Source: Schistocerca nitens
Taxonomy: Eukaryota; Arthropoda; Insecta; Orthoptera; Acrididae
NCBI RefSeq assembly: GCF_023898315.1
Contig: NC_064619.1
Span: 296,460,150-296,524,149, forward strand
Direction of reading: 5' to 3'
DNA: 64,000 nucleotides
Below the pieces are notes generated by a model. The model was not told the origin of the DNA. It searched no databases and saw nothing but the letters and a program-made list of their open reading frames with translations. The translations under genes and the position numbers were made by a program. Below, in pieces: positions 1-12,645 of the stretch; position 1 is the first letter of the stretch; every line of letters starts with the position of its first letter.

Positions 1-599
1 GATATTTCATTCCATACTGTCTCACAGTTTCTTCCCAAGCATCTAGCTGCTCCTGAATCTCCTCCACCTTGTATTCCCAGATCGTCAAATCAAATAACAC
101 TGAAGTGTTATTACTCAGTTGATGAATACATGCAGGACAAACTGGAAATTTGAGGTGGATACAGTGTGTTACATATTCCAAGAAATATCCTTATAGTGTA
201 ATTCAGTCAGTTCTCGGGGAAGGAATGATGTGGCAGATGAACAAACATGGCCTCTGTGTTGCACTGGACAGTGATGTGTCAAACAACAACCATAGCAACA
301 GCAGCACTTTGTACTCTCATCTTGTTAATACTGTTTCATGCAACATGACAGTGCCCTTTGCTGTAAATACAGGGTGACTTGTAACTGGTATAGGAAAAAA
401 GAACATCTAGCATCTTCGTGTTGCTCCCAGCTACACACATGGATGTGGGTATTAATTGTGTGCCTCCAGTGCTCAGTACCGATCAGTTCCAGTCATTCCA
501 CCAGGAACAAGGTACACAGCTCGTGTAATCTGTTGTTCAACCTTGCCTAGACGGTCAATACCATGGTTCAATCATGTCTGCATTGTTATTTTGTGCTAG
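1..599. other. No gene recognised
   Basis: Only short chance reading frames are present. I see no domain, splice-supported exon or terminal repeat here. It may be intronic or intergenic DNA, or the decayed flank of the Tc1 scrap that follows. Confidence 0.5.
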
Positions 600-614
600 G
601 AAGGGCTCTAAACA

Positions 615-815
615 ATGGAAGTGTCCAGGTGTCTCAGAGTGAACCAAAGCGATGTTGTTTGGAGATGGAGGAGATACAGAGAGACAGGAACTGTCGATGA
701 AATGCCTCACTCAGGCCGCCCAAGGGCTATTACTACAGTGGATGACCACTACCTATGGATTATGGCTTGGAGGAACCCTGATAGCAATGCTACCATGTTG
801 AATAATGCTTTTTGT
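615..815 (+). pseudogene. Tc1-type transposase N-terminal fragment
   Basis: The frame starting at 615 reads like the DNA-binding end of a Tc1-type transposase: a helix-turn-helix segment containing WRWRRYRETGTVDE, the GRPR hinge motif typical of Tc1 proteins (here SGRPRA), and a following helix with RNPDSNATMLNN. The catalytic DDE domain is absent; after about 815 the frame runs into unrelated sequence and stops near 890. Tc1 transposases bind their terminal repeats through this paired HTH region and insert at TA. No terminal repeats were found, so this is a truncated, non-functional scrap. Family assignment is from motif memory only. Confidence 0.5.
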
Positions 816-1284
816 GCAGAAGTTCCAGTGAATTTTATTTTCCCTTCCTCTGAATACCTGTCATGTTATTGCTGCAGACAGCATTGTTGAACATGGAATG
901 TCTCTTGCAAAAAATGTCACAAAAACTGCTGAGGATGCACAAGTAAATCATCACAATCAGGACAGGGAAACTTCAGATGACAATAAAGAAAATGAAAAAG
1001 GGTAGCAGTTAAAGAGGAACGGAAAAGAAATCAAAGAAAAATCAGTCGACAGTATGGTAGGGCATATAATTCTATGAAGAATTCCGATGTTCCTGCAAGA
1101 AATGTGAAGCCAAAAGATTGCTCTAAATGTCCATGACAGTACAGCAGTAAGTTTACTGACCAAGATAGAAAAAATATCAATAGAGCCTACTGGGATCTTA
1201 TTTCCCCAGAATATCACCCTTTATCAAAGCAAGTTGTTCATATAACCATAATAGACACACAGCCATGATTCAATGTAGCAACAG

Positions 1285-2700
1285 TCCCAAATCAATCTTA
1301 GTGCATAACACATTTACCAAACTTTTTATTCATAACTCCTAGTTGCTTCTCCCATCTCAAATGCTCATCCATCCCTATGGCTATAAATTTTGTGTATGGA
1401 GCTTGTGCAACAGCATAGTTCCCTAACTCAGCTTTTATACTTCTTCTAGCTTTACTTCTAACGTTACTGGAATCCATCCATACCATTTTTTTTCTTGTTT
1501 ATGATCAAAGCATTGCCCAAAACCGTTTTCCTTACTCATTTATTGTCTTAAAGACATTCTGCTGTAGATCATCATCAGTGCATCCTTTTATAAAAATGAT
1601 TGTGTTGTTGACGAACACCACTGTGTCTGTAGCCTTCAGATGTTTTAAGAAACCATTTATATATACTATGTATAACAGAGTGCCTAACATGGATGCCTGG
1701 GGCACTCTTTAGCTAATTACTTTGTAATCTGGAAGGTATTATTTGGCTTCATGACATATTTGTTCTCTCTGTTGCCTATCAGAGAGATGACCTGAACCAT
1801 TTGAAGGCCAGTCCCTGGACCCAGTAACAATCTAGTATCATTAGCAGTAAATATGGCTGATTATGTCAAATGTTTTGATAAAACTAAGCATATCCCACAG
1901 CTTAATTCATTCCTATCAAAGGCATTTAGGACCATTTTCATGAACTGTAAGACTGCTGCTTCTGTTGAACTGTTCTTTATAAACCCATTTTGAGTATTAG
2001 CCAATATTTTATTTTTATTCAGGGTGTCTGCTAGCCTTTCATATATTAGTATTTCAATTACTTTAGAAAAAAACCTGTCAGCAGTGACACAGGTGTATAA
2101 CTATTTATGTAAGCTATGTTATCCTTTTTGTGGAGTGGCTGTATTATGGATAACTTTAAGTCTGACAGAAACACCACAGCCCTGAAAGAAATATTAATGT
2201 CAGTTGTTTGAGAATCTATACTGGTGGAACTATGATAACCTTGTCTGAAATTCTCTCAAATACTACTAAATATTTTAGTTTTTAGTTTGTTAATAACATT
2301 TCTCACCTAATATTTTGTTGCTCAGTACGGAAACATTGTCTTTTCACAAGTTGGCACATTTAGATTTGAATTGTTTGAATTACACACACTTTTAGTTTGG
2401 TTTGGAGTTATGTTCACATAAAGTTCATTGAATATATTGGCAATTTGTTGAGCATCTTCTGTCACTTCACCCTCACTTTTGATTTTGAATTTATGAGTTT
2501 TTGTTTTACATTTTCCTATGCTGTTGTCTACAGCCTTCCAAATTGATTTTGATTCATTGCTTCCCCTGTCGATATCTGAATCACTGATTAGCCTTTTTGC
2601 ACCATATAAAACTTCCCTATGGACCTGCCTGTATTTTCTATAGCATAGTTTTATTGTTTTATTTATTTTGGCATGTCAGCTTGGGTGTCTAAGGTCGATT
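1285..2700 (-). pseudogene. Decayed non-LTR retrotransposon RT (Jockey/CR1-like)
   Basis: Reading the minus strand from about 2700 downwards gives, with many stops and shifts, the order expected for a LINE ORF2 after the endonuclease: a linker with NESKSIWKAVDN and later ANIFNELYV, an RT segment with QNGFIKNSSTEAAVLQF, a degenerate DLSKAFD-like box, and a C-terminal region at 1486-1298 with TKFIAIGMDEHLRWEK (the K-x-L-G-I...D..L.W block that follows the RT palm). Such proteins copy their own RNA at a nicked chromosomal target. No intact YADD box, poly(A) tail or target duplication was found, so the copy is old. The clade is uncertain. Confidence 0.6.
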
Positions 2701-4326
2701 TCTGATTTTTTTTTATATAGTGGTGATCATTATTTTGTTACTTGCTTTCCTTCCACAACAGATTGCAATTGTTACTTGAGGAGTTAATAATTTTCCCACA
2801 CATTTACTCTATTGAAAGAGCTACAATATGAGAAAGAGAATTATTATTTAGATTTTACATACTGTGGAAAACAAAGAAGTCTATACTAGGGGTACATAAT
2901 AACATAAACAGATTTGGTCAAAGACTGTGTTATATAAGAAAATCCCTAAACAATTAAATAACTACCTCCAAAATTTTGACATTAGAAAAATATACAATTC
3001 TGTGTAAAGGATGCAGCAAGAGGGAGAAGTGTATTTCGTTTTAAATATTGTTGTTCTCTATATTTGTATGTATTTTTTGGATCAAGTATTGATAATTTAT
3101 ATGATGCTTTTCCTATTCTATCATTTCCCTAAAATGTGTTCTTTGTAAAGAACTTTACTTTGGCACTTAAAATTTTAATTACTGCAGCTATAAGTTCTAT
3201 AATGCTGAGACTAAATGCCTACTGACTGTAAGTCAGGCAGTCCCTTACAACTGTTTAGTACTGGTCAGTGTGACGTGTGGTGGATATTGTCCTCTGGCAA
3301 AATGACTGTCACTTAACTGGATGAAACTGTTGGTGTCCACTGTCATGTGGAGCTTTGTAGCCTCATTCGTCGACTAGAAAACGTCACTTAACTAGCAGCA
3401 TTAATAATATCGCAAGAAGTTGTGGCAGGCAGCAGCTCTTTCCTGAATATTCCTATTGGTGGTACATGATAGTGACCACTGAGAAACCCTGAATTCCAAT
3501 CCTGAGGCTATTTGGCTAGAAGGCCTGAATGTTTAAATAATCTTAGGAGTTATTTCTGGCTCATGTAATCTAGATGTTGTCCAGCAACCATTGTAGATAC
3601 AGGAGGCCATTGTAGGCTCTCTGGGGTTGGGATGGTGTTCAAAAGTGTTTCATACTTCTGAATTTGGGAGTTAGTTGTTTTTAGTAATCATTAAACTTAT
3701 TAAGGCAGCGTAGAAAACTTGGAAGTTTTACAAGTGAGCTCCTATGCAAAGCAAGGATTATTTTTTAAATTAGAATTTGGACAAGTTTCAGGACTTTGTG
3801 AATGTGCACTTGACCAGCAAGAATAAGACTCACATGTGATCATGGAACCATTTGAAAGTTGGAGATGGTATGTAAACAGAAAGACAGTCTTGTCAAGCTG
3901 TAGTTAAAACTAGTAAACTGCATTTGTTTCTGTAGAAACTTTAGCTGTTGCGTATTTGGTGTGGCTGTTCACCTATATAGCTGTGAACTGCTACCATATT
4001 TTCTTTATGTGGAGATTCCCTGCATAAGATGAAAGTGTAATGTAACAGACTGAGATTCATCTGTGATTGAATACACTATACTTTGTTTACAACACAATAC
4101 ATGATGTTTTTGTTATGTACTTATATATTTATGATTGTGAACTTACTTTCAGCTTAGAATAAGCATTATTTAATGACATTTACGATGGAAAATAATTTAG
4201 TAGAAGTTTTTTTTCGATATTACAAAGAGATGAAATCAGTTACTGGAAACATAAAGAGTTACCACATTCTCAGTATTCAGTAATTTCAGTAAATTGGCGT
4301 TTATGTTGCAGATGTTGAAGGAAATT
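2701..4326. other. AT-rich region, no gene seen
   Basis: No long frame, splice-supported exon, tRNA-like box or terminal repeat was recognised. The first part may be further decay of the LINE next door. Positions 4316-4326 are the left copy of the target duplication of the RTE element that follows. Confidence 0.5.
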
Positions 4327-7300
4327 GTTTGTTGTTGTTGTCTTCAGTCCTGAGACTGGTTTGATGCAGCTCTCCATGCTACCCTATCCTGTGCAAGTTT
4401 CTTCATCTCCCAGTACTTACTGCAACCTACATCCTTCTGAATCTGCTTAGTGTATTCATCTCTTGGTCTCCCTCTACGATTTTTACCCTCCATGCTGCCC
4501 TCCAATGCTAAATTTGTGATCCCTTGATGCCTCAGAACATGTCCTACCAACCGGTCCCTTCTTCTTGTCAAGTTGTGCCACAAATTCCTCTTCTCCCCAA
4601 TTCTATTCAATACCTCCTCATTAGTTATGTGATCTACCAATCTAATCTTCAGCATTCTTCTGTAGCACCACATTTCGAAAGCTTCTATTCTCTTCTAGTC
4701 TAAACTATTTATCATCCATGTTTCACTTCCATACATGGCTACACTCCATACACATACTTTCATAAACGACTTCCTGACACTTAAATCTATACTCGATGTT
4801 AACAAATTTCTCTTCTTCAGAAACACTTTCCTTGCCATTGCCAGTCTACATTTTATATCCTCTCTACTTTGACCATTATCAGTTATTTTGTTCCCCAAAT
4901 AGCAAAACTCCTTTACTACTTTAAGTGTCGCATTTCCTAATCTAATTCCCTCAGCACCACCTGATTTAATTCGACTACATTCATTATCCTCATTTTGCTT
5001 TTGTTGATGTTCATCTTATATCCTCGTTTCAAGACACTGTCCATTCCATTCAACTGCTCTTCCAAGTCCTTTGCTGTCTCTGACAGAATTACAATGTCAT
5101 CGGCGAACCTCAAAGTTTTTATTTCTTCTCCATGGACTTTAATACCGACTCCAAATTTGTTTCCTTCACTGCTTGCTCAATATACAGATTGAATAACATT
5201 GAGGAGAGACTACAACCCTGTCTCACTCCCTTCCCAACCACTGATTCTCTTTCATGCCCTTCAACTCTTATAACTACCATCTGGCTTCTGTACAAATTGT
5301 AAATAGCCTTTCGCACCCTGTATTTTCCCCTGCCTCCTTTAGAATTTGAAAGAGAGTATTCCAGTCAACATTGTCAAAAGCTTTCTCTAAGTCTACAAAT
5401 ACTAGAACCGTAGGTTTGCCTTTCCTTAATCTTTCTTCTAAGATAAGTTGTAAGGTCAGTATTGCCTCACATGTTCCAATATTTGTACGGAATCCAAATT
5501 GATCTTCCCTGAGGTCAGCTTCTACCAGTTTTTCCATTCATCTGTAAAGAATTTGTGTTAGTATTTTGCAGTTGTGACTTATAAAACTGATAGTTCGGTA
5601 ATTTTCACATCTGTCAACACCTGATTTCTTTGGGATTAGAATTATTATATTCTTTTTAAAGTCTGAGGGCATTTTGCCTGTCTCGTACATCTTGCTCACC
5701 AGATGGTAGAGTTTTGTCATGACTGGCTCTCCCAAGGCCATCAGTAGTTCTAATGGAATGTTGTCTACTCCCGGGGCGTTGTTTCGACTCAGGTCTTTCA
5801 GTGCTCTCTCAAACTCTTCATGCAGTATCGTATCTCCCATTTCATCTTCATCTACATCTTCTTCCATTTCCATAATATTGTCCTCAAGTACATCGCCCTT
5901 GTATAGATCCTCTATATACTCCTTCCACCTTTCTGCTTTCCCTTCTTTGCTCAGTCTGGTCCCTTTAATCTCACAAACCAACCCAACCTTCTTTGCTTAA
6001 AACTGGATTTCCATCTGAGCTCTTGATATTCATACAAGTGGTTCTCTTTTCTCCAAAGGTCTCTTTAATTTTCCTGTAGGCAGTATCTATCTTACCCCTA
6101 GTGAGATAAGCCTCTACATCCTTACATTTGTCCTCTAGCCATCCGTGCTTAACCATTTTGCACTTCCTGTCGATCTCATTTTTGAGATGTTTGTATTCGT
6201 TTTTGCCTGCTTCATTTACTGCATTTTTATATTTTCTCCTTTCATCAATTAAATTCAATATTTCTTCTGTTACCCAAGGATTTCTACTAGCCCTCGTCTT
6301 TTTACCTACTTTATCCTCTGCTGCCTTCACTACTTCATCCCTCAGAGCTACCCATTATTCTTCTACTGTATTTCTTTCCCCCATTCCTGTCAGTTGTTCC
6401 CTTATGCCCTCCCTGAAACTTTGTACAACCTCTGGTTCTTTCAGTTTATCCAGATCCCATCTCCTTAAATTCCCACCTTTTTGCAGTTTCTGGAGTTTTA
6501 ATCTACAGTTCATAACCAATAGATTGTGATCAGAGTCCACATCTGCCCCTGGAAATGTCTTACAATTTAATGCATGGTTCCTAAATCTCTGTCTTACCAT
6601 TATATAATCTATCTGATACCTTTTAGTATCTTCAGGATTCTTCCATGTATACAACCTTCTTTTATGATTCTTGAACCAAGTGTTAGCTATGATTAAGTTA
6701 TGCTCTGTGCAAAATTCTACCAGACAGATTCCTCTTTCATTTCTTACCCCCAATCCATATTCACCTACTATGTTTCCTTCTCTCTCTTTTCCTACTCTCG
6801 AATTCCAGTCACCCATGACTATTAAATTTTCGTCTCCCTTCACTACCTGAATAATTTCTTTTATCTCATCATACATTTCATCAATTTCTTCATCGTCTGC
6901 ATGTAATCTTGTACTACTGTAGTAGGCGTGGGCTTCGTATCTATCTTGGCCACAATAATGCGTTCGCTATGCTGTTTGTAGTAGCTTACCTGCACTCCTA
7001 TTTTTTTTTATTCATTATTAAACCTACTCCTGCATTACCCCTATTTGATTTTGTATTTATAACCCTGTATTCACCTGACCAAAAGTCTTGTTCCTCCTGC
7101 CATTGAACTTCGCTAATTTCCACTATATCTAACTTTAACCTATCCATTTCCCTTTTTAAATATTCTAACCTACCTGCCTGATTAAGGGATCTGACATTCC
7201 ACGCTTCCATCCATAGAATGCCAGTTTTCTTTCTCCTGATAATGATGTCCTCTTGAGTAGTCCCCGCCCGGAGATCCGAATGGGGGACTATTTCACCTCC

Positions 7301-7340
7301 GGAATATTTTACCCAAGACGACGCCATCATCAATTAACCA
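4327..7340 (-). mobile_element. RTE-type LINE, covering endonuclease to 3' end, inactivated
   Basis: A 3.0-kb non-LTR retrotransposon read on the minus strand. Order of domains: apurinic-type endonuclease N-terminus (7333-6998, with WNVRSLNQAGRLE), endonuclease C-terminus (6876-6355, with MGDWNSRVG and VDSDHNLLV), linker (6330-5971), RT fingers/palm (5981-5274, with GVDNIPLELL, FGFRTN and FVDLEKAFDNVDW), GVRQGCSLS near 5230, the catalytic FADD box near 5100, and the C-terminal block (4898-4344) with LVGHVLRHQG. An 11-bp duplication (TGAAGGAAATT) flanks it at 4316-4326 and 7341-7351. The endonuclease start is present, so the copy may be full length. Several frameshifts and stops split the frame, so it cannot make a whole protein. 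The RTE assignment comes from the recurrent EN-RT-GHVLR layout. Confidence 0.85.
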
Positions 7341-7388
7341 TGAAGGAAATTAGACTACCTATTTATTGTCAATGAAAATTTACATATA

Positions 7389-7463
7389 TCAATAGTAATT
7401 GTTAAAGAGGTTTATTTTATGCAGATTCAATAGTAATTGTTAAAGAGGTTTATTTTATGCAGA
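7389..7463. repeat. 38-bp tandem duplication
   Basis: A unit beginning TCAATAGTAATTGTTAAAGA is repeated almost exactly twice with a 38-bp period, just outside the RTE insertion. No coding or structural role is apparent. Confidence 0.9.
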
Positions 7464-7792
7464 CTGATCTAAAGGTTCTGATAATCATGAAGACCAGCAA
7501 TCAAACAAAAATATCTGCAAACAGAAACTGATACAAATTTTACAATTTTTGACTCTGTTTCCTTGCTCAAAGCAAGGCTGATGACCCATGTTAACACAAT
7601 TTTGTAAATTTATAAGTCACAATGCACTTGTTTGGGACAATGAACAACACTGTCACAGAAATAAATTTAAAATAATTCCAATCCCTGGATTCTGACCGAG
7701 GTTTTCAGGAGGTTTTCCTGGGACTCTTTAGCAGTGTTGAATGTAGAGGCCATTGTTCAGCATTATGTACTAATAAACTTCAAACAACGGAA

Positions 7793-9765
7793 AATCCCGG
7801 ATGGAATGTAACAATATTATGAGAAGGAAAGTTGCTACTCACCATATATCGGAGATACTGAGTCACTCTCACAATTAAAGCTTTCGGCCGTTGTCAGCAA
7901 TGGATACACATATGCACAGACACACATTCACACAAACACAACTCACACATGCAAGTGCAGTCTCAGGCAACTGAAACCACACTGTGAGCAGCAGCACCAG
8001 TGCATGATGGGAGAGACGACTGGGTGGTGGAAAGGAAGAGGCTGGGGCGGGGAGGGGGAGGAATAGTACGATGGAAGTGGCAGACAGTGAAGTGCTGCAG
8101 GTTAGACAGAGGGCAGGGGAGAGGTGGGGAAGGGGGGGGGGAGGAAGTAGCAGGAAAGGAGTGAAATAAAAAGACTGTTTGTGGTGGTGGACTGATGGCT
8201 GTGTAGTGCTGGAATGGGAACAGGTAAGGGGCTGGATGGGTGAGGACAGTGACTACCGAAGGTTGAGGCCAGGAGGGTTATGGGAACATAGGATGTATTG
8301 CAGGGAAAGTTCCCACCTGTGCAATTCAGAAAAGCTGGTGTTGGTGGGATGGATCCATATGGCACAGGCTTGAAGCAGTCATTGAAATGAAGGATCTGTT
8401 TGGCAGCGTGTTCAGCAACAGGGTGGTCCACTTGATTCTTGGCCACAGTTTGTTGGTGGCCATTCATGTGGACAGACAGCTTGTTGGTTGTCATGCCTAC
8501 ATAGAATGCAGCACAGTGGTTGCAGCCTAGCTTGTAGACCACATGACTGGTTTCACAGGTAGCTCTACCTTGGATGGGATAGGTGATGTTAGTGACTAGA
8601 CTGGAGTAGGTGGTGGTGGGAGGATGCATGGGATAGGTTTTGCATCTAGTTCTATTACAGGGATATGAGCCATGTGGTAAGGGATTGGGAGGAGGGGTTG
8701 TGTAAGGATGGACGAGTATATTGTGTAGGTTCAGTGGACGGCAGAATACCACTGTGGGAGCGATGGGAAGGATAGTGGGCAGGACATTTCTCATTTCAGG
8801 GCACGATGACAGGTAATCAAAACCCTGGTCGAGAATGTAATTCAGTTGCTCCAGTACTGGGCAGTACTGAGTTATGAGGGGAAAGCTCCTCTGTGGCTGG
8901 TCAGCAAGACTTTGGGAGGTGGTGGGAGACTGGAAAGATAATGCACAGGAGATTTGTTTTTGTACGAGATTGGGAGGATAATTAAGGTCAGTGAAGGTTT
9001 CAGTGAGACCCTCGGTATATTTTGTAAGGGACTGCTCATCACTGCAGATGCAATAACCACAGTTGGTTAGGCTGTATGGAAGGGACTTCTTGGTATGGAA
9101 CTGGTGCCGGCTGTCGAAGTGGATATGGATGGAGGTACTGACGTAGCCATCTTTGAGGTGGAGGTCAACATCTAGGAAGGTAGCTTGTTGGGTTGAGTAG
9201 GACCAGGCACAGCAAGTGGAGGAGCAGTTGTTGAGGTTCTGGAGGAATGTGGATAGGGTGTCCTCACCTTTGATCTAGATAGGAAAGATATCATCAATGA
9301 ATCTGAACCAGGTGAGGGTTTAGGACTCTGGGTTTTTAGGAAGGATTCCTCTAAATGGCCCATGAATAGGTTGACATAGGATGGTGCCATGTGGGTGCCC
9401 ATGGCCATGCCCCGGCTTTGTTTGTGGGTAATGCCTTCAAAATAGAAGAGATTATGGGTGAGGATATAGTTGGTCCTGGTGACTAGGAAGGAGGTTGTTG
9501 GTTTGGAATCCCCTGCCTCCTCCTTACCTCCACCCAGTCGCCACCTCCATCATGCACAGGTGCTGCTACTCGCAGTGTGATTTCAGTTGCCTGAGAGTGC
9601 AGTCGTGTGTGAGTTGTGTTTGCGTGAGTATGTGTGTAAGTGTGTCTATTGTTGAGAAAGACCAATGGCCGAAGCTTTAATTGTGAGAGTCTTTTTGTTG
9701 TGCCTACCTGTGACTCAGAATCTTTGCTATATGGTGAGTAGCAACTTTGCTGCTCATAAAATTTT
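7793..9765 (-). mobile_element. Penelope-like retroelement, 5'-truncated and broken
   Basis: On the minus strand the first coding block (about 9408-9172) carries MAMGTHMAPSYVNLFMGHL and, after a frame change, an RT catalytic FIDD box followed soon by a stop. This is the signature layout of Penelope-like RTs. Downstream, 8794-8102 encodes a 230-residue tail with VVYKLGC, FYVGMTTNKL and a later NGH: the GIY-YIG nuclease fold that Penelope-like elements carry C-terminal to the RT and use to nick target DNA. A Cys-rich stretch (CNRTRC) precedes the nuclease. The RT N-terminus is missing and the reading frame is interrupted. The element ends are inverted copies of each other (see the paired-arm entry). 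Confidence 0.8.
7815..9760. repeat. Inverted terminal arms of the Penelope-like element
   Basis: About 220 bp at 7815-8040 reappears, diverged, as the reverse complement at about 9510-9760. Shared landmarks are GTTGCTACTCACCATATA against its complement, CACAATTAAAGCTTTCGGCC against a GGCCGAAGCTTTAATTGTG-like stretch, and runs of CACACA. Penelope-like elements often carry terminal repeats in direct or inverted orientation, so this fits the family. Confidence 0.7.
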
Positions 9766-11916
9766 TATTTAATTAATTTAAGCATGAACAGATTCTGTGT
9801 TGCATGATTTTTGTACCATTATCTGAGAAATATAATCAACATCACTCAAGACACTATAAGTAACTGCCAAAGTTCACTTTAATTATGAATATTGGGCCTA
9901 CTGATCACAAAAGAGAGTAGAATTTTTGTAAGACTACCTACTGAGGTCGTGTATACACTGAAACTGATTAAGTGACCAAGGAGCTCATACTTTTGTTTCC
10001 GCAGGTCTGAAGAGTAACAGACCCACTGTTTTTATCATTGTTCTAAATTATTACAACGAAGTTAAAAAGTAAAATGCTTCATATTATAAACTTAATAAAG
10101 TCAAGATCTCAGGATAGAACAAATTTTTTGACACATTTCATTCAATAGTTCTTTGGCACACTGTAAAACCTAGTGATAGACTGCCTACACAATTACTTGG
10201 CTCCTAGCTGCATTGGTGCCACTGTAAGGGAAGGGTGGGGGTTCCCTAGAAGACAAGTGCAGTGTAGAAGTGGAAGTGTAGTTCTAAAACTGAAGTGTTT
10301 ATGCAAACATCTATCTGGCTACAGCCAGTGAGTCTGAAAATGTCTGTATTAACAGGTTTCACCAGTACAGCTAATAAAGTGACAATTCAACCATTTATTA
10401 TAAAAAAAATGCATGAATTACAGGATTATGCTAAAACTCATGCAGAAGGAGAATTTTAATGTTACTGATTTGTAAATCCTTTTTTCTTTCTCTTGTTTCC
10501 TAGTTAAAATTAGCATTTTTTTTTGGCACAACACAATGGATTTTACACAATTTCACATTAGTGGTATACTAATACAGTTTCAGTCTGAAAAAGTTCATTA
10601 TTAAACAAACAGCTGAGGACAAGTCAGGTCAACAGCTTACAAAAATCTCATGCTCAGTATGGAAATAAAATGTGTACTTCCTTTGCATACATTGTTGTAA
10701 TCCCACAGTAATACTCATTTCACCAGCAATTGATGGCCCTCAAAATATTTACATTATTTCATTGAAAACCCCATATTTCCGCACATGTAACAGTAGATAA
10801 GGAAGTTTTGCATGTTAAATACATAGCAAAATTCTGTTTGCTTTGCATACTGTTATTTGCCAAATACTCATTTACATATCTAGACCTTTTATCATACATG
10901 AAGATGAATATTTTACTTTTGTTCTGTTTGCTTCAGTGAGCAGAAATGAGTCCATTACAAACAATCCATTTTCTGGAGCCTGGAGATAGATAGAGATGTC
11001 ATTTCAAGCTTAAAGAAAATTTCTGTATCTTAGCAATGCATGATCTAACACACACTGAATACAAACTCATAGTGACCTCTATTTTTCATTCCAAACTATT
11101 CAAATTTCACACAGCAGTTTACTTAATGGTGAAATATCACAATGACTATGACCATTAATGAAATGCAGGCAATTCATCTTGAAGCAGATGAATGATAACC
11201 TCATGAAATAATCCAATTTTTTTAACAACTAGCTTCTTTAAAATCATGAGAAAGATCGCATGTACATGCCTCCATTCTTGCAGCGTAGCTCTCTGTGTAC
11301 CTAAATGGGTAGAGAGTATTTAACTCATAACTGACAAAGCTCACAGCTCAGTATGTGACAAAAAATTGAGGCTGACATCCATTTGGAAAGAGGGGTGAGC
11401 TCGCCCAGTGCTGCGAACAAGAATGGGTTTGGGTGCATCAGACATGTTACCTTGCAAGACTTTTTTTCTACAATGGCTGGGAAATCCTAGTTTACACACT
11501 GCTTAGTGGCAGAAGATGGAAAACTAGCACTGCAACATTTGGCCAGAGAGAAACAGAACAGTGGTGTATCGAATGGGAAAGTTCAAAAACCTCAAAACAT
11601 GCTAGACAGGCATGCTGTAAAGACATCCCATGCTTCAAGTCAGAATTAGTGAAATGAAGATAAATCATGATTGCAAAAATAGCACTAAGATGGGTAAGTT
11701 ACTATTAACCTGAATTAAAATGAATAATTGTGAGAGTTTGGTAGTATTCTGATTGTCCATTTCTCTGAGCAGCCTATGTTGTTTGGTGCAGTAGTATGTC
11801 AGTAAACAATATCTCATGGGCTTTGTTAATAATGTACAACAAATAATCTCTGTCAATGTTATTGTGGTGCAAGTTGATAATAATACATAGCAAATGCAAC
11901 TGGTAAAAAAAAAAAA
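9766..11916. other. AT-rich region, no gene seen
   Basis: I examined both strands and found only short frames without recognisable domains (the longest, at 11433-11657, looks like chance), no TIR pair and no tRNA-like box. Probably intergenic or intronic DNA or unrecognisably old repeats. Confidence 0.5.
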
Positions 11917-11928
11917 ATATATATATAT

Positions 11929-11986
<58 letters not shown>
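11917..11986. repeat. (TA)n microsatellite
   Basis: An alternating TA tract of about 70 bp with a few interruptions (ACATACAT near 11931). It directly abuts the palindromic element to its right, and a second TA tract abuts the other side. Confidence 0.95.
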
Positions 11987-11990
<4 letters not shown>

Positions 11991-12641
11991 GGAAACATTC
12001 CACGTAGGAAAAATATATCTAAAAACAAAGATGATGTGACTTACCAAATGAAAGTGCTGGCAGGTCGACAGACACACAAACGAACACAAACATACACACA
12101 AAATTCAAGCTTTCGCAACAAACTGTTGCCTCATCAGGAAAGAGGGAAGGAGAGGGAAAGAAGAAAGGATATGGGTTTTAAGGGAGAAGGTAAGGAGTCA
12201 TTCCAATCCCGGGAGCGGAAAGACTTACCTTAGGGGGAAAAAAGGATGGGTATACACTCGCACACACACACATATCCATCCACACATATATAGACACAAG
12301 CAGACATCTCACAAGCAGACATATTTAAAGACCAAATATAAATATGTCTGCTTGTGAGATGTCTGCTTGTGTCTGTATATGTGTGGATGGATATGTGTGT
12401 GTGTGTGCGAGTGTATACCCGTCCTTTTTTCCCCCTAAGGTAAGTCTTTCCGCTCCCGGGATTGGAATGACTCCTTACCTTCTCCCTTAAAACCCATATC
12501 CTTTCGTCTTTCCCTCTCCTTCCCTCTTTCCTGATGAGGCAACAGTTTGTTGCGAAAGCTTGAATTTTGTGTGTATGTTTGTGTTCGTTTGTGTGTCTGT
12601 CGACCTGCCAGCACTTTCATTTGGTAAGTCACATCATCTTT

Positions 12642-12645
<4 letters not shown>
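11987..12645. mobile_element. Near-perfect 0.6-kb palindrome, probably paired Penelope-like termini
   Basis: Two arms of about 305 bp (12023-12327 and 12339-12645) are inverted copies with very few differences and an 11-bp spacer. Each arm contains, in order, CAAGCAGACA motifs, a CACACA run, CTTACCTTAGGGGGAAAAAA, a CCTGATGAGGCAACAG segment followed by TTTGTTGCGAAAGC (both in one orientation), and CGACCTGCCAGCACTTTCAT. The CACA runs and the stem-GAAAGCTT motif resemble the ends of the Penelope-like element at 7.8-9.8 kb, so I infer two terminal repeats joined head to head with the coding core lost. There is no coding capacity. The (TA)n tracts on both sides suggest insertion into a TA microsatellite. 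Confidence 0.6.

Noticed and set aside
8102-8794. Host GIY-YIG nuclease gene
   Set aside because: It is directly downstream of a Penelope-type RT block on the same strand, which explains it as that element's nuclease domain.
11433-11657. 74-residue plus-strand frame
   Set aside because: No domain, no splice context, ordinary length for chance in this window.
11665-12101. Three overlapping minus-strand frames rich in Tyr-Ile
   Set aside because: They are translations of the (TA)n tract and change frame freely; no conserved flanks.
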